The notes under the pieces were generated by a model. It saw only the letters and a program-made list of their open reading frames with translations, made no database searches and was not told the origin of the DNA. From Nitrospirillum sp034653275 (GTDB lineage: Bacteria; Pseudomonadota; Alphaproteobacteria; Azospirillales; Azospirillaceae), in the NCBI RefSeq assembly GCF_034653275.1, contig NZ_JAYEES010000004.1, positions 1,364,001 through 1,428,000 of the forward strand: a stretch of DNA of 64,000 nt, in the 5' to 3' direction. This document shows positions 16,331-24,582 of this stretch, piece after piece. Position numbers and translations under genes: made by a program. Position 1 is the stretch's first letter, and each line of letters opens with the position of its first letter.

Positions 16331-18898
16331 ATGAGTGACCAAGGCGTCCGTTACACCTTCGGCAGCTTCACCTTCGACGTGCCGCAGATGACGCTGGCCA
16401 AAGCGGGACAGCCGGTGAAGCTGGGCGGCCGCGCCGCCAACCTGCTGGGCGTGCTGGCCGCCGCCGGGGGCGGGCTGGTGACCCGCGACCGCCTGTTGGC
16501 CGAGGTCTGGCCCGGCCAGGCCATCGACGACAGCGCCGTCCGCGTCCACCTGTCCGGCCTGCGCAAGGCCCTGGGCGACGACGGCCTGGTGGTTAACGAG
16601 GCCGGGCGCGGCTATCGCCTGACCTTGCCGGTCTTCTCCGCACCCGTCGCCCGCACCGCGCCCAACCCGGCCACCGTCGCGGAGGCGGCCGCCCGTCCCG
16701 CCGCCGAGCCGCCCGCCCCCCGGCCCCTGGTGCGTCTGCTGGGACGGTCTGAGGTGGTGGCCACCCTGGCGGCGGAACTGCCGGAGCGGCATTTCCTGAC
16801 GCTGGCCGGCCCGGGCGGCATCGGCAAGACCTCCGTCGCCCTGGCCACGGCGGCGGCGCTGGCGTCAACCGCCACCGCGCGCTTCGTCGACCTGGCGCCC
16901 GTATCCGACGCGGCGTGGGTGGAGGGCACCCTGGCCACCGCGCTGGGCCTGCCCGCCTCCGGCGCGGATTGCTTCGCCGCCATCGTGGCCAGCCTGGCCG
17001 CCAGCCCCAGCCTGCTGCTGCTGGATAATTGCGAGCACCTGGTGGACGCCGTGGCCGACCTGGCCGAACGGCTGTTGCACGCCGTGCCCGGCCTGCTGAT
17101 CCTGGCCACCAGCCGGGAACCGCTGCGCGCCGCCGGCGAATGGGTGCACCGCCTGCCGGCCCTGCCCATCCCGGACGGCCTGGCCCAGGACGCGGCCACC
17201 GTGCTGTCCTATCCCGCCGCCGCCCTGTTCTTCGAGCGGGCGCGGGCCGTGCGGGCCGACTTCACCGTGGATGACGCGACCGCCCCCGCGCTGGCCGAGA
17301 TCTGCCGCCGTCTGGACGGCATCCCGCTGGCCATCGAGCTGGCCGCCGCCCGCGCCGACCTGATGGATCTGCCGGAACTGGCCAGCCGCCTGCACGACCG
17401 GCTGAACCTGCTGACCCGCGGCCGGCGCACCGCCCTGCCCCGCCACCGCACCCTGCGCGCCGCCCTGGACTGGAGCTACGAGCTGCTGACGCCGGAGGAA
17501 AAGGTGCTGCTGATCAGCCTGTCGGCCTTCCGCGCGGGCTTCGACGCGGCGGACGCGTGGGGTGTCACCGGCGGCGGTGAGATGGAAGTGTTGGACGGCC
17601 TGGCCGACCTGGTGGCCAAGTCGCTGGTGGTCAGCGGCCGCGAGGGCGGCGCCACCCGCTACCGCCTGCTGGACACCACGCGGTATTATGGGCACGAGCG
17701 CCTGGCCGACACCGGGCTGGAGGACCGCGTCCGCGCCGCCCACGCCCGCCACATGATCTCGCTGTTCACCGATGCCCAGGCCTCGTGGGAGGGCAAGGCG
17801 CCGCGCGACTGGCTGGCCACCCACAGCCGCCGCATCGACGACGTGCGCGGCGCCCTGGACTGGGCGGTGGGCGAGGGTGGCGACATCGGCCTGGGTCTGA
17901 CCCTGATCGTCGCCAGCGCCTCGCTATGGTTCCACCTGTCGCTGCCGCATGAGTTCCTGGGCCGGGCGGAGCGCATCCTGGCCATCCTGGAGAAACAGGG
18001 CGCCGCCGACCCGGCACGGCGGGTGGAACTGCTGGCCGCCTACGGCCATGCCCTGTGGCACACCCGCGGCCCCGTTCCCGCCATGGGCCAGGCCTTCCGC
18101 CAGGCGCTGGAGATCGCCGAGGGCATCGGCGACGAAGGCCTGGCCCGCCGCGCCCAATGGGGCATCTGGGCCTATCACACCCTGGCCGGAGCCTACGCGG
18201 ACAGCCTGGCGGCGGCGGAGGCCTTCGCCGGCCGCGTCGGGCCCGACGGCGGCCTGACCGAGCGGCTGACGGGGATGCGCATGCGCGCCATGTCCCACCA
18301 TTTCCGGGGGGAGCACGCGGCGGGCCTGGCGTTGCTGGAAACGGTCATGGCGGCCGATGCCGACCCGGTGCGCGTCAACCTGGCCAACCACGCCCAGGTG
18401 GACGCCAAGCTGGCCGCCCTGACCTTGCTGATGCGCCTGCGCTGGGCCATGGGGGATGTACGCGGCGCCCTGGACTTGGCGCGCGCGGCGGCGGCGGACG
18501 CCGCATCCATCGATCACGCCCTGTCACTGTGCTACTGCCTGGCCATCGGCGCCATCCCCGTGGCCATCGCCGCCGGGGAACGGGATCTCGCCACGGGCTG
18601 GATCGACCGGCTGGCCCAGCGCACCACCCGCCACGCGCTGGAGCATTGGCATGTCTTCGTCCACGGCTATGGCGCCGCCCTTGGCCTGCCAGGGGGGGCC
18701 AGTCAGGGGGCCCATCCGGCGCCCTGCCGGCCGGGGCCAGCGCCATGCAGCTGGAAATGTTCGCCGTGGCCGGCAATGCCGGGGCGCGAGCCATGGTCCT
18801 GTCGCGGCCGGAGCCCCATGCCGGCTGGCACGGCCCTTTGCTTTGACACCCCCCGCTTAACGGTGTGGGGACGGTACACAACGCTTCACATCGCTTAA
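16331..18898 (+). CDS. Winged-helix NTPase/TPR transcriptional regulator, frameshifted near its end
   Basis: As read, 855 residues. An OmpR-type winged helix (residues 5-100; DSAVRVHLSGLRKALGDDG, GRGYRL) precedes an NB-ARC/STAND ATPase. The P-loop is GPGGIGKTS (160-168), Walker B LLLLDNCEHL (about 228-237), sensor LATSREPLR and the G-I-P-L-A-I-E-L motif (about 335), followed by helical TPR-like repeats. Such proteins integrate a ligand through ATP-dependent assembly and switch on neighbouring genes. After about residue 790 (G run 18692-18698) the sequence turns into low-complexity Pro/Cys. Reading +2 there continues naturally (ALPAGASAMQLEMFAVAGNAGARAM) to a stop at 18846. One missing G therefore explains the break, and even the repaired protein looks shorter than its relatives. 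Confidence 0.8.
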   Translation: MSDQGVRYTFGSFTFDVPQMTLAKAGQPVKLGGRAANLLGVLAAAGGGLVTRDRLLAEVWPGQAIDDSAVRVHLSGLRKALGDDGLVVNEAGRGYRLTLPVFSAPVARTAPNPATVAEAAARPAAEPPAPRPLVRLLGRSEVVATLAAELPERHFLTLAGPGGIGKTSVALATAAALASTATARFVDLAPVSDAAWVEGTLATALGLPASGADCFAAIVASLAASPSLLLLDNCEHLVDAVADLAERLLHAVPGLLILATSREPLRAAGEWVHRLPALPIPDGLAQDAATVLSYPAAALFFERARAVRADFTVDDATAPALAEICRRLDGIPLAIELAAARADLMDLPELASRLHDRLNLLTRGRRTALPRHRTLRAALDWSYELLTPEEKVLLISLSAFRAGFDAADAWGVTGGGEMEVLDGLADLVAKSLVVSGREGGATRYRLLDTTRYYGHERLADTGLEDRVRAAHARHMISLFTDAQASWEGKAPRDWLATHSRRIDDVRGALDWAVGEGGDIGLGLTLIVASASLWFHLSLPHEFLGRAERILAILEKQGAADPARRVELLAAYGHALWHTRGPVPAMGQAFRQALEIAEGIGDEGLARRAQWGIWAYHTLAGAYADSLAAAEAFAGRVGPDGGLTERLTGMRMRAMSHHFRGEHAAGLALLETVMAADADPVRVNLANHAQVDAKLAALTLLMRLRWAMGDVRGALDLARAAAADAASIDHALSLCYCLAIGAIPVAIAAGERDLATGWIDRLAQRTTRHALEHWHVFVHGYGAALGLPGGASQGAHPAPCRPGPAPCSWKCSPWPAMPGREPWSCRGRSPMPAGTALCFDTPRLTVWGRYTTLHIA

Positions 18899-18993
18899 CT
18901 CCCCGCCTGGCGGTCGCCTGACCGACACTGCCTTCATCACGGTCCCCCGCCCGACACGCCGCGGAAGGGGACGCCCACCGGATGGAGGATGAC

Positions 18994-19584
18994 ATGACCG
19001 CCCCTGCCGCCGCCCTGGACGCCTTTCACACCCTGGCCAGCCTGCCCACTGGCCTGCCCCCCGGCGGCCTTCTAGCCGGTGGCCACCTGGCCACCGTCGC
19101 CCGCCTGCTGGAAGAGGCCATGCACGCCGTGGAGCACGACGTGGCCCAGGCGCGCGACCGCATCGTCAAGGTGCGCGACCTGCTGCTGCATCGTTCCCAA
19201 GAAGGGATGGGCCGGCCGGAAGAAGCCACGCGCGGTGGTCTGGCGCCCTGGCAGGCCCGCCGCGTGGCCGCCCTGGTGGAGCGGCGGCTGGGCGGCACCC
19301 TGTGCAATGAGGATCTGGCCGCCGAGGCCAAGCTCAGCACCAGCCATTTCTGCACCGCCTTCCGCCAGACCTTCGGCATGTCGCCACACGCCTTCATCAT
19401 CAGCCGGCGGGTGGAACGGGCCAAGGCCCTGATGCTGGACACCGACGACGCCCTGGCGGAGATCGCCGACGCCTGCGGCTTCGCCGACCAGGCGCATCTG
19501 AGCCGCCTGTTCCGCCAGGCCACGGGCAGCAGCCCCGCCAGCTGGCGCCGCGCCAACGCCGTCGACATCTCCCTGATCGCCTGA
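18994..19584 (+). CDS. AraC-family transcriptional regulator
   Basis: The ATG at 18994 has GGAGG five bases upstream and is preferred over the in-frame ATG at 18982. The product has 196 residues. The N-terminal 85 residues are a helical region without a known sensor domain. Then GGLAPWQARRV leads into the double helix-turn-helix (about residues 95-190): LAAEAKLSTSHFCTAFRQTFGMSPHAF, then LAEIADACGFADQAHLSRLFRQATGSSPASWRR. It strongly resembles the second AraC gene at 21906-22538, so the two are paralogues. It likely controls the adjacent hydrolase genes; the effector is unknown. Confidence 0.88.
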   Translation: MTAPAAALDAFHTLASLPTGLPPGGLLAGGHLATVARLLEEAMHAVEHDVAQARDRIVKVRDLLLHRSQEGMGRPEEATRGGLAPWQARRVAALVERRLGGTLCNEDLAAEAKLSTSHFCTAFRQTFGMSPHAFIISRRVERAKALMLDTDDALAEIADACGFADQAHLSRLFRQATGSSPASWRRANAVDISLIA

Positions 19585-19606
19585 CCCCTTGCCGGACCAC
19601 GACCCC

Positions 19607-20568
19607 ATGATCCACGACCTAACCGCCAAGGGCCCCCGGCTGGACCCCGCCGCGCACTGCCTGACCCTGGACGCGGGCGTGCAAAGCTTCCTTGATCGCG
19701 TGGTGGAGGCGGGATCGCTGCCCTACGCGCCCGGCCTGGCCCCGGCCGCGCGACGGGCCATCGCCACGCGCCTGCAGGCGGGCGCGCCGCCGGTGGCGGA
19801 GCCCGTCATCCACGTCACCGTACCGGGCGCCGAGGGCATTTCGCTGCGCCTCTGCCATCCCGGCCTGGACGGGGGGACCGGGTGCCGGTGGTCTTCTACC
19901 TGCACGGCGGCCTGTGGGCGCTGGGCGGCTGGGACACCCACGGCGGCGCGGCCGCGGCATTGGCCCGGTCCTGCGGCGCCGCCCTGGTCTTCGTCGACCA
20001 TGGCGGGGCGCCCGCCGCCCAGGCCCTGAGGCAGGCGCGCACCGCCCTGGACTGGACGCGCGCCCAGGCGCCGGCCCAGGGGCTGGACCTCGCGCGCATG
20101 GCCGTGGCCGGCGACGGCAGCGGCGGGGCCATGGCGGCGTTGCTGGCCGCGAGCCTGCCGCCCAGTGAGGGCTTCCGCCTGCTGCTTCTGTTCCATCCCC
20201 TGGTGGGGCCGGCGGCGCCGGGCGCCCCGTCCTCCCCCTGGCTGGATCATTGCGACCTGCCGGCGCTGATGGCCCAGGCCTTTCCCGGCCAGCCGGCCTG
20301 GACGGCGATGTCACCCCTGGACCTGCCGCTGGACCGCCTGCGCCGCCTGCCGTCCACGCTGATCCTGACGGCGGAGGCGGACCTGGCGCGGGAGGGGGGC
20401 GAGGCGCTGGCCCGCCGCCTGATGCGGGCGGAGGTGGACGCCAGCGCCCTGCGCCTGATGGGCACCATCCACGACTTCTTCTGGCTGGACGGACTGGCGG
20501 ACACCGCCCCCACCCTGTCGGCCCTTGCCGTGGCCCGCCGCGCGCTGGCCGACGCCTTCGGCCGCTGA
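19607..20568 (+). pseudogene. Alpha/beta hydrolase (HSL/acetyl esterase type), frameshifted
   Basis: Two reading frames join at a G6 run (19871-19876); restoring one base gives a 320-residue protein, the family's normal length. The first part is 19607 to about 19875, the second about 19880-20568. The oxyanion motif LHGG (in VVFYLHGGLWALGGWD) lies just after the break, and the acid (TAEADLAREGGEALA) and His (GTIHDFFWLDG) regions are present. The nucleophile block reads GDGSGG where the family has GDSAGG, so the catalytic Ser is replaced or displaced by one residue. Either the gene is decaying or the sequence has an indel. It follows the AraC gene by 22 bp. Confidence 0.7.
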
Positions 20569-20912
20569 CCCTCCCCCTCCGCGACCATCTCCAGGGATCG
20601 CCCCCATGGCACCCAACGCCCCCGTCTTGCGTGTCCTGCTGGCCCTGGCCGGCACTTGCTGCACCGGTCCCGGCGGCGGCGCCCTGCTGCTGGCCCAGGT
20701 CGATTGGCTGATGCCGCGCCTGCGGACTTGGCATCCAGGGAGCTGGAGGCCAAGCATTTGGGTGATGGAGATTTGGGCAAGAGGACGGAAGAAAGACGGG
20801 ACGGCGCTGATGACGGGCGGAGAATTCGGACAGACGCCCGCCTTTCCTTCAAGCCCGCCCCGCTGATGGCCGATAGCGTTCACCCTCACTCCCCTGAAAC
20901 CGAGGAAGCCCC
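20569..20912. other. Gap between two hydrolase genes
   Basis: No gene of known family. It holds one weak small open frame (20606-20866) and the ribosome site GAGGAA of the next hydrolase. Confidence 0.5.
20606..20866 (+). CDS. Possible small hypothetical protein
   Basis: An 86-codon frame starts at an ATG six bases after CAGGGATCG. The first 35 residues are hydrophobic and signal-like (LRVLLALAGTCCTGPGGGALLLAQVDWL); the rest is Trp- and charge-rich without a recognisable domain. Codon positions after residue 40 lose the strong third-position GC bias seen in neighbours, so it may be a remnant or not coding at all. Confidence 0.2.
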   Translation: MAPNAPVLRVLLALAGTCCTGPGGGALLLAQVDWLMPRLRTWHPGSWRPSIWVMEIWARGRKKDGTALMTGGEFGQTPAFPSSPPR

Positions 20913-21734
20913 ATGAGCACCCTGACGCTGAGCGATGGCACCGACCTCTATTACAAGGACTGGGGCCACGGCCAACCCGTCCTGTTCAGCCACGGCTGGC
21001 CGCTGAGCGCCGACATGTGGGAATACCAGATGCTGCACCTGGCGCGGCACGGCTATCGCGCCGTGGCCTTCGACCGCCGGGGTTTCGGCCGGTCCAGCCA
21101 GCCGTGGGACGGCTATGACTACGACACCCTGGCCGACGATGTCGCGCAGCTGATCGAACACCTGGACCTAAGGGATGTGGTGCTGGTGGGCTTTTCCATG
21201 GGTGGCGGCGACATGGTGCGGTATCTCACCCGCCATGGCGCCGGCCGCGTCGCCAAGCTGGCGCTGGTCAGCGCGGTGACACCCTTCTTCCTGAAGACCG
21301 ACGACAACCCCGACGGCATGCCGGCCGAAAGCTTCGCGGGCGTCCGCGACGCCATCGCCCAGGACCGTCCCCAGTTCGTCGCGGATTTCAGCACCCTCTA
21401 TTTCGGCACCAACCGGCCGGGGGCCGCGGTGTCCAAGGGAATTCTGGACCAGACGCTGCAAATGGCGGCGCAGGCGTCCATCAAGGCCACCATCGACTGC
21501 GTCACCGCCTTCTCCGAAACCGACTTCCGGCGGGAGATGGCGGACATCCGCCTGCCCACCCTGATCATCCATGGCGATGACGACCAGACGGCGCCCATGG
21601 GACCGACGGCGCTGGCCACCGCGCGTCTGCTCCCCGGCGCCCAGCTGAAGATCTATCCCGGCGCGCCACACGCCACCTACGCCACCCACAAGGACCAGGT
21701 GAACGCGGACCTGCTGGCCTTCCTGCGGGGCTAA
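20913..21734 (+). CDS. Alpha/beta hydrolase, arylesterase/non-haem chloroperoxidase-like
   Basis: This 273-residue protein of the cofactor-free haloperoxidase/arylesterase group has oxyanion-region motif SHGWPLSADMWEYQM (residues 26-40) and RRGFGRSSQP (about 55). The nucleophile elbow is GFSMGGGD (about 93-100, Ser central), the acid is in IIHGDDDQTAP (about 215-225) and the catalytic His in APHATYATH (about 252). These enzymes hydrolyse aryl or small esters and can perhydrolyse with peroxide. GAGG precedes the start. It is intact, unlike the hydrolase upstream, and ends at a good terminator. Confidence 0.92.
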   Translation: MSTLTLSDGTDLYYKDWGHGQPVLFSHGWPLSADMWEYQMLHLARHGYRAVAFDRRGFGRSSQPWDGYDYDTLADDVAQLIEHLDLRDVVLVGFSMGGGDMVRYLTRHGAGRVAKLALVSAVTPFFLKTDDNPDGMPAESFAGVRDAIAQDRPQFVADFSTLYFGTNRPGAAVSKGILDQTLQMAAQASIKATIDCVTAFSETDFRREMADIRLPTLIIHGDDDQTAPMGPTALATARLLPGAQLKIYPGAPHATYATHKDQVNADLLAFLRG

Positions 21735-21756
21735 GGCCCAGGGATGGGGAACGCGG

Positions 21757-21779
21757 GGGGCGGGACGATTTCCCGCCCC
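21757..21779 (+). terminator. Rho-independent terminator after the hydrolase gene
   Basis: A 9-bp stem (GGGGCGGGA with TCCCGCCCC) and 5-base loop are followed by ATTTCTTCTT, 22 bp after the stop at 21734. Confidence 0.75.
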
Positions 21780-21905
21780 ATTTCTTCTTGAAGCCCCGCC
21801 CCCACAAACCGCCGTAGGGGGCTAGCAAACCTAGGTATGGGATGTTCCGGGGCGGGCGAAGGGGCACCGTAGCGGCGTCAACACGCCCTGCCAGGAGCCT
21901 GTCCC

Positions 21906-22538
21906 ATGCAAGCGCACCTCCAGCCCCCGACGCGGCCCCTTCCCTTCGCCACCGCCCCGCTGGCGTCATCCCCCGTGGCCCCCCGGTCCCATGCCGCCCC
22001 GTGGGACGACCGCCGCATCGTCACGCTGGTCACGGCCGCGCAGGCGGCGCTGGACCATGACCTGGAACGGGCGCGCGGCTGCCTGGATCAACTGGCGGCC
22101 CTGCTAGACGGCACGGAAAAGGCACCGGTGGATGAGGCCATCCTGTTGCCGGCGGCAGGCGCGGCCAACACCGGGGCCAGCAAGGGCGGCCTGGCCCCCT
22201 GGCAGTTGCGCTGCGTCATGGGCCACATCCAGGCCAACCTGGGCCGGCCCCTGCCGGTGGACCAGCTGGCCGGCCTGGCCAACCTCAGCACCAACCACTT
22301 CACCCGGGCCTTTCGCGCCAGCGTCGGCGAGACGCCGCACACCTATGTGGTCAAGCGCCGCGTACGGCAGGCCCAGATCCTGATGCTGACCACCGACCAG
22401 CCACTGAGCGAGATCGCCTATGGCTGTGGCATGGCCGACCAGGCGCACCTGACCCGGCTGTTCCGCCAGTTCGTGGGGGAAACGCCGCTGCGCTGGCGTC
22501 GCACCTGGCGACGGCCGCCGCACAGCCGGGACAATTGA
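21906..22538 (+). CDS. AraC-family transcriptional regulator (paralogue)
   Basis: The 210-residue protein has CAGGAG upstream of its ATG. Residues 1-95 lack a known sensor domain; GGLAPWQLRCVMGHI then leads into the AraC DNA-binding domain (residues about 110-200): LAGLANLSTNHFTRAFRASVGETPHTYVV, LSEIAYGCGMADQAHLTRLFRQFVGETPLRWRR. Architecture, the GGLAPWQ linker and the ADQAHL-RLFRQ block match the regulator at 18994-19584. It probably regulates the pyruvate oxidase gene 250 bp downstream or the hydrolase upstream. Confidence 0.88.
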   Translation: MQAHLQPPTRPLPFATAPLASSPVAPRSHAAPWDDRRIVTLVTAAQAALDHDLERARGCLDQLAALLDGTEKAPVDEAILLPAAGAANTGASKGGLAPWQLRCVMGHIQANLGRPLPVDQLAGLANLSTNHFTRAFRASVGETPHTYVVKRRVRQAQILMLTTDQPLSEIAYGCGMADQAHLTRLFRQFVGETPLRWRRTWRRPPHSRDN

Positions 22539-22692
22539 CGGCGCCTGTTCCGGTTTACGGTGGCGGTCGCGGCGTTCCGGGCAACAGCCGGCCCTTGCCG
22601 GCCTAACCTTCAAAGCACCGGCACCTCCAACAAGACCGGCACCCGTCCATCGGCGAAAGATCACCGGGATGGTGATGTTCCGCCCGGCGCCG

Positions 22693-22728
22693 GATGCGCG
22701 ACCCAGATGCGCGACCCAGATGCGCGAC
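22693..22728 (+). repeat. 13-bp tandem repeat (GATGCGCGACCCA, 2.8 copies)
   Basis: Copies begin at 22693, 22706 and 22719; the third diverges after ten bases. They lie 64-99 bp upstream of the pyruvate oxidase start, so they may be regulatory or a slippage tract. Confidence 0.75.
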
Positions 22729-22791
22729 GGGGAACACCCGGTTCCGGGACCAGCTTTACCCACACCCGCCAACCCCCGTGAGGTGATCCCC

Positions 22792-24528
22792 ATGTCCATG
22801 ACCGTTGCCGACCAATTCGCCGCCACGCTGGCCGCCGCCGGCGTCAAACGCATCTATGGGGTCGTGGGCGACAGCCTGAACGGCCTGACCGACGCCCTGC
22901 GCCGGCGGGGCGACATCACCTGGATCCCCGTGCGGCATGAGGAGGTGGCGGCCTTCGCCGCCAGCGCCGACGCCCACCTGACGGGCACCATCGCCGTCTG
23001 CGCCGGCAGCTGCGGGCCGGGCAACCTGCACCTGATCAACGGACTGTTCGATTGCCACCGGTCGCGCGTGCCGGTGCTGGCCATCGCCGCCCACATCCCC
23101 TCGCCCGAGATCGGATCCGGCTATTTCCAGGAAACCCATCCGCAGGACCTGTTCCGGGAATGCAGCCATTATTGCGAGCTGGTGTCGGACCCGGCGCAGA
23201 TGCCGCGCAGCCTGGAGATCGCGCTGCGCACCGCCATCGGCGAGCGGGGCGTTTCCGTCGTCGTCATCCCCGGCGACATCGCCCTGAAGGAGGCGGTGAC
23301 GGAGGTTCGGCCCAAGCCCGCCGGCCTGGTGCCCAAGCCGCCCCTGGTGGTGCCGGCGGACGCGGAGCTGGACGCCCTGGCCGGCCTGCTGAACCGCAGC
23401 GGCCGCGTCACCCTGCTGTGCGGTTCGGGCTGCGCCGGCGCCCATGACGCCGTGGTGGCCCTGGCGGAAGCGCTGAAGGCCCCCATCGTCCATGCCCTGA
23501 AGGGCAAGGAGCACGTGGAATACGACAATCCCTATGACGTGGGCATGACCGGCCTGATCGGCTTTTCCTCCGGCTATTACGCCATGTTGGACACCGACAT
23601 GCTGCTGATGCTGGGCACGGACTTCCCCTATCGCCAGTTCTATCCCAAGGGGGCGGGCGTCGCGGTGGCGCAGGTCGACATCCGCCCTGGCCAGCTGGGC
23701 CGCCGGGCCTCGCTGGATCTGGGCGTGGTGGGCGACATCGGCGCCACCGTGCGCGCCCTGCTGCCCCGCCTGGCGCCCAGGACGGACAGCGCCCACCTGG
23801 ACAAGGCGTTGCGCCATTACCGCCGCACCCGGGCGGACCTGGACGCCCTGGCCACCGCCGACGCCGGCCATGGCGTCATCCATCCGCAACAGGTGGCCAA
23901 GGCCGTCAGCGACCTGGCGGCCGAGGACGCCGTGTTCACCTTCGACGTCGGCCTGCCCACGGTGTGGGCCGCGCGCTACCTGGCCATGAACGGCCGGCGG
24001 CGCCTGATCGGTTCCCTCTGGCATGGGTCCATGGCCAACGCCATGCCCATGGCCCTGGGCGCCCAGGCGGCCTTCCCCGGCCGGCAGGTGGTGTCCCTGT
24101 CGGGTGACGGCGGCTTCACCATGCTGATGGGCGATTTGCTGACCTTCAAGCAACAGGGGCTGCCGGCCAAGATCATCGTCTTCAACAACGGCGCCCTGGG
24201 CTTCATCGAGGTGGAGCAGAAGTCCACCGGCTTCCTGCCCTTCGGCACCGGCCTGGACAACCCCAACTTCGCCGCCCTGGCGGAGGCGGTGGGCATCAAG
24301 GGCATCCGCCTGGAAAAGCCCTATGAGGTGGAGCCCGGCCTGCGCGAGGCCTTCGCCCACGACGGCCCCGTGCTGGTGGACGCCGTGGTGGCGCGCACCG
24401 AGCTGCCCATCCCGCCGGCCATCAACGCCGAAATGGCCAAGGGCTTCACCCTGTACATGCTGAAGGCGGTGATGAGCGGCCGGGGTGACGAGCTGGTGGA
24501 CCTGGCCAAGACCAACCTGTGGCGGTAA
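22792..24528 (+). CDS. poxB: Thiamine-diphosphate pyruvate oxidase/dehydrogenase, PoxB type
   Basis: The start at 22792 follows GAGGTGA; the product has 578 residues, close to PoxB (572). Pieces visible: catalytic Glu region VRHEEVAAFAA (about residue 49), the FAD/UDP middle domain, the ThDP motif GDGGFTMLMGDLLTFKQQGLPAKIIVFNN and the C-terminal membrane-binding tail (MAKGFTLYMLKAVMSGRGDELVDLAKTNLWR). The tail shows the peripheral-membrane, ubiquinone-reducing type: pyruvate is decarboxylated to acetate and CO2, and electrons go to quinone. It stands alone, after an AraC gene and a tandem repeat. A related 2-keto acid substrate cannot be excluded. Confidence 0.88.
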   Translation: MSMTVADQFAATLAAAGVKRIYGVVGDSLNGLTDALRRRGDITWIPVRHEEVAAFAASADAHLTGTIAVCAGSCGPGNLHLINGLFDCHRSRVPVLAIAAHIPSPEIGSGYFQETHPQDLFRECSHYCELVSDPAQMPRSLEIALRTAIGERGVSVVVIPGDIALKEAVTEVRPKPAGLVPKPPLVVPADAELDALAGLLNRSGRVTLLCGSGCAGAHDAVVALAEALKAPIVHALKGKEHVEYDNPYDVGMTGLIGFSSGYYAMLDTDMLLMLGTDFPYRQFYPKGAGVAVAQVDIRPGQLGRRASLDLGVVGDIGATVRALLPRLAPRTDSAHLDKALRHYRRTRADLDALATADAGHGVIHPQQVAKAVSDLAAEDAVFTFDVGLPTVWAARYLAMNGRRRLIGSLWHGSMANAMPMALGAQAAFPGRQVVSLSGDGGFTMLMGDLLTFKQQGLPAKIIVFNNGALGFIEVEQKSTGFLPFGTGLDNPNFAALAEAVGIKGIRLEKPYEVEPGLREAFAHDGPVLVDAVVARTELPIPPAINAEMAKGFTLYMLKAVMSGRGDELVDLAKTNLWR

Positions 24529-24582
24529 GGCCTTTGCCCGCTTCCCTCCGGGCGTCTACAGTGCGCCCGGGGGGATCGGGGA

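Noticed and set aside
22756..24360. Long minus-strand frame opposite the pyruvate oxidase gene
   Set aside because: Low-complexity Gly/His/Gln-rich translation; the plus strand shows the ThDP signature.
24538..24572. CGGGCG/CGCCCG hairpin after the pyruvate oxidase gene as a terminator
   Set aside because: Seven-base stem with a 9-base loop and a G-run instead of U-run afterwards; may be chance in GC-rich DNA.
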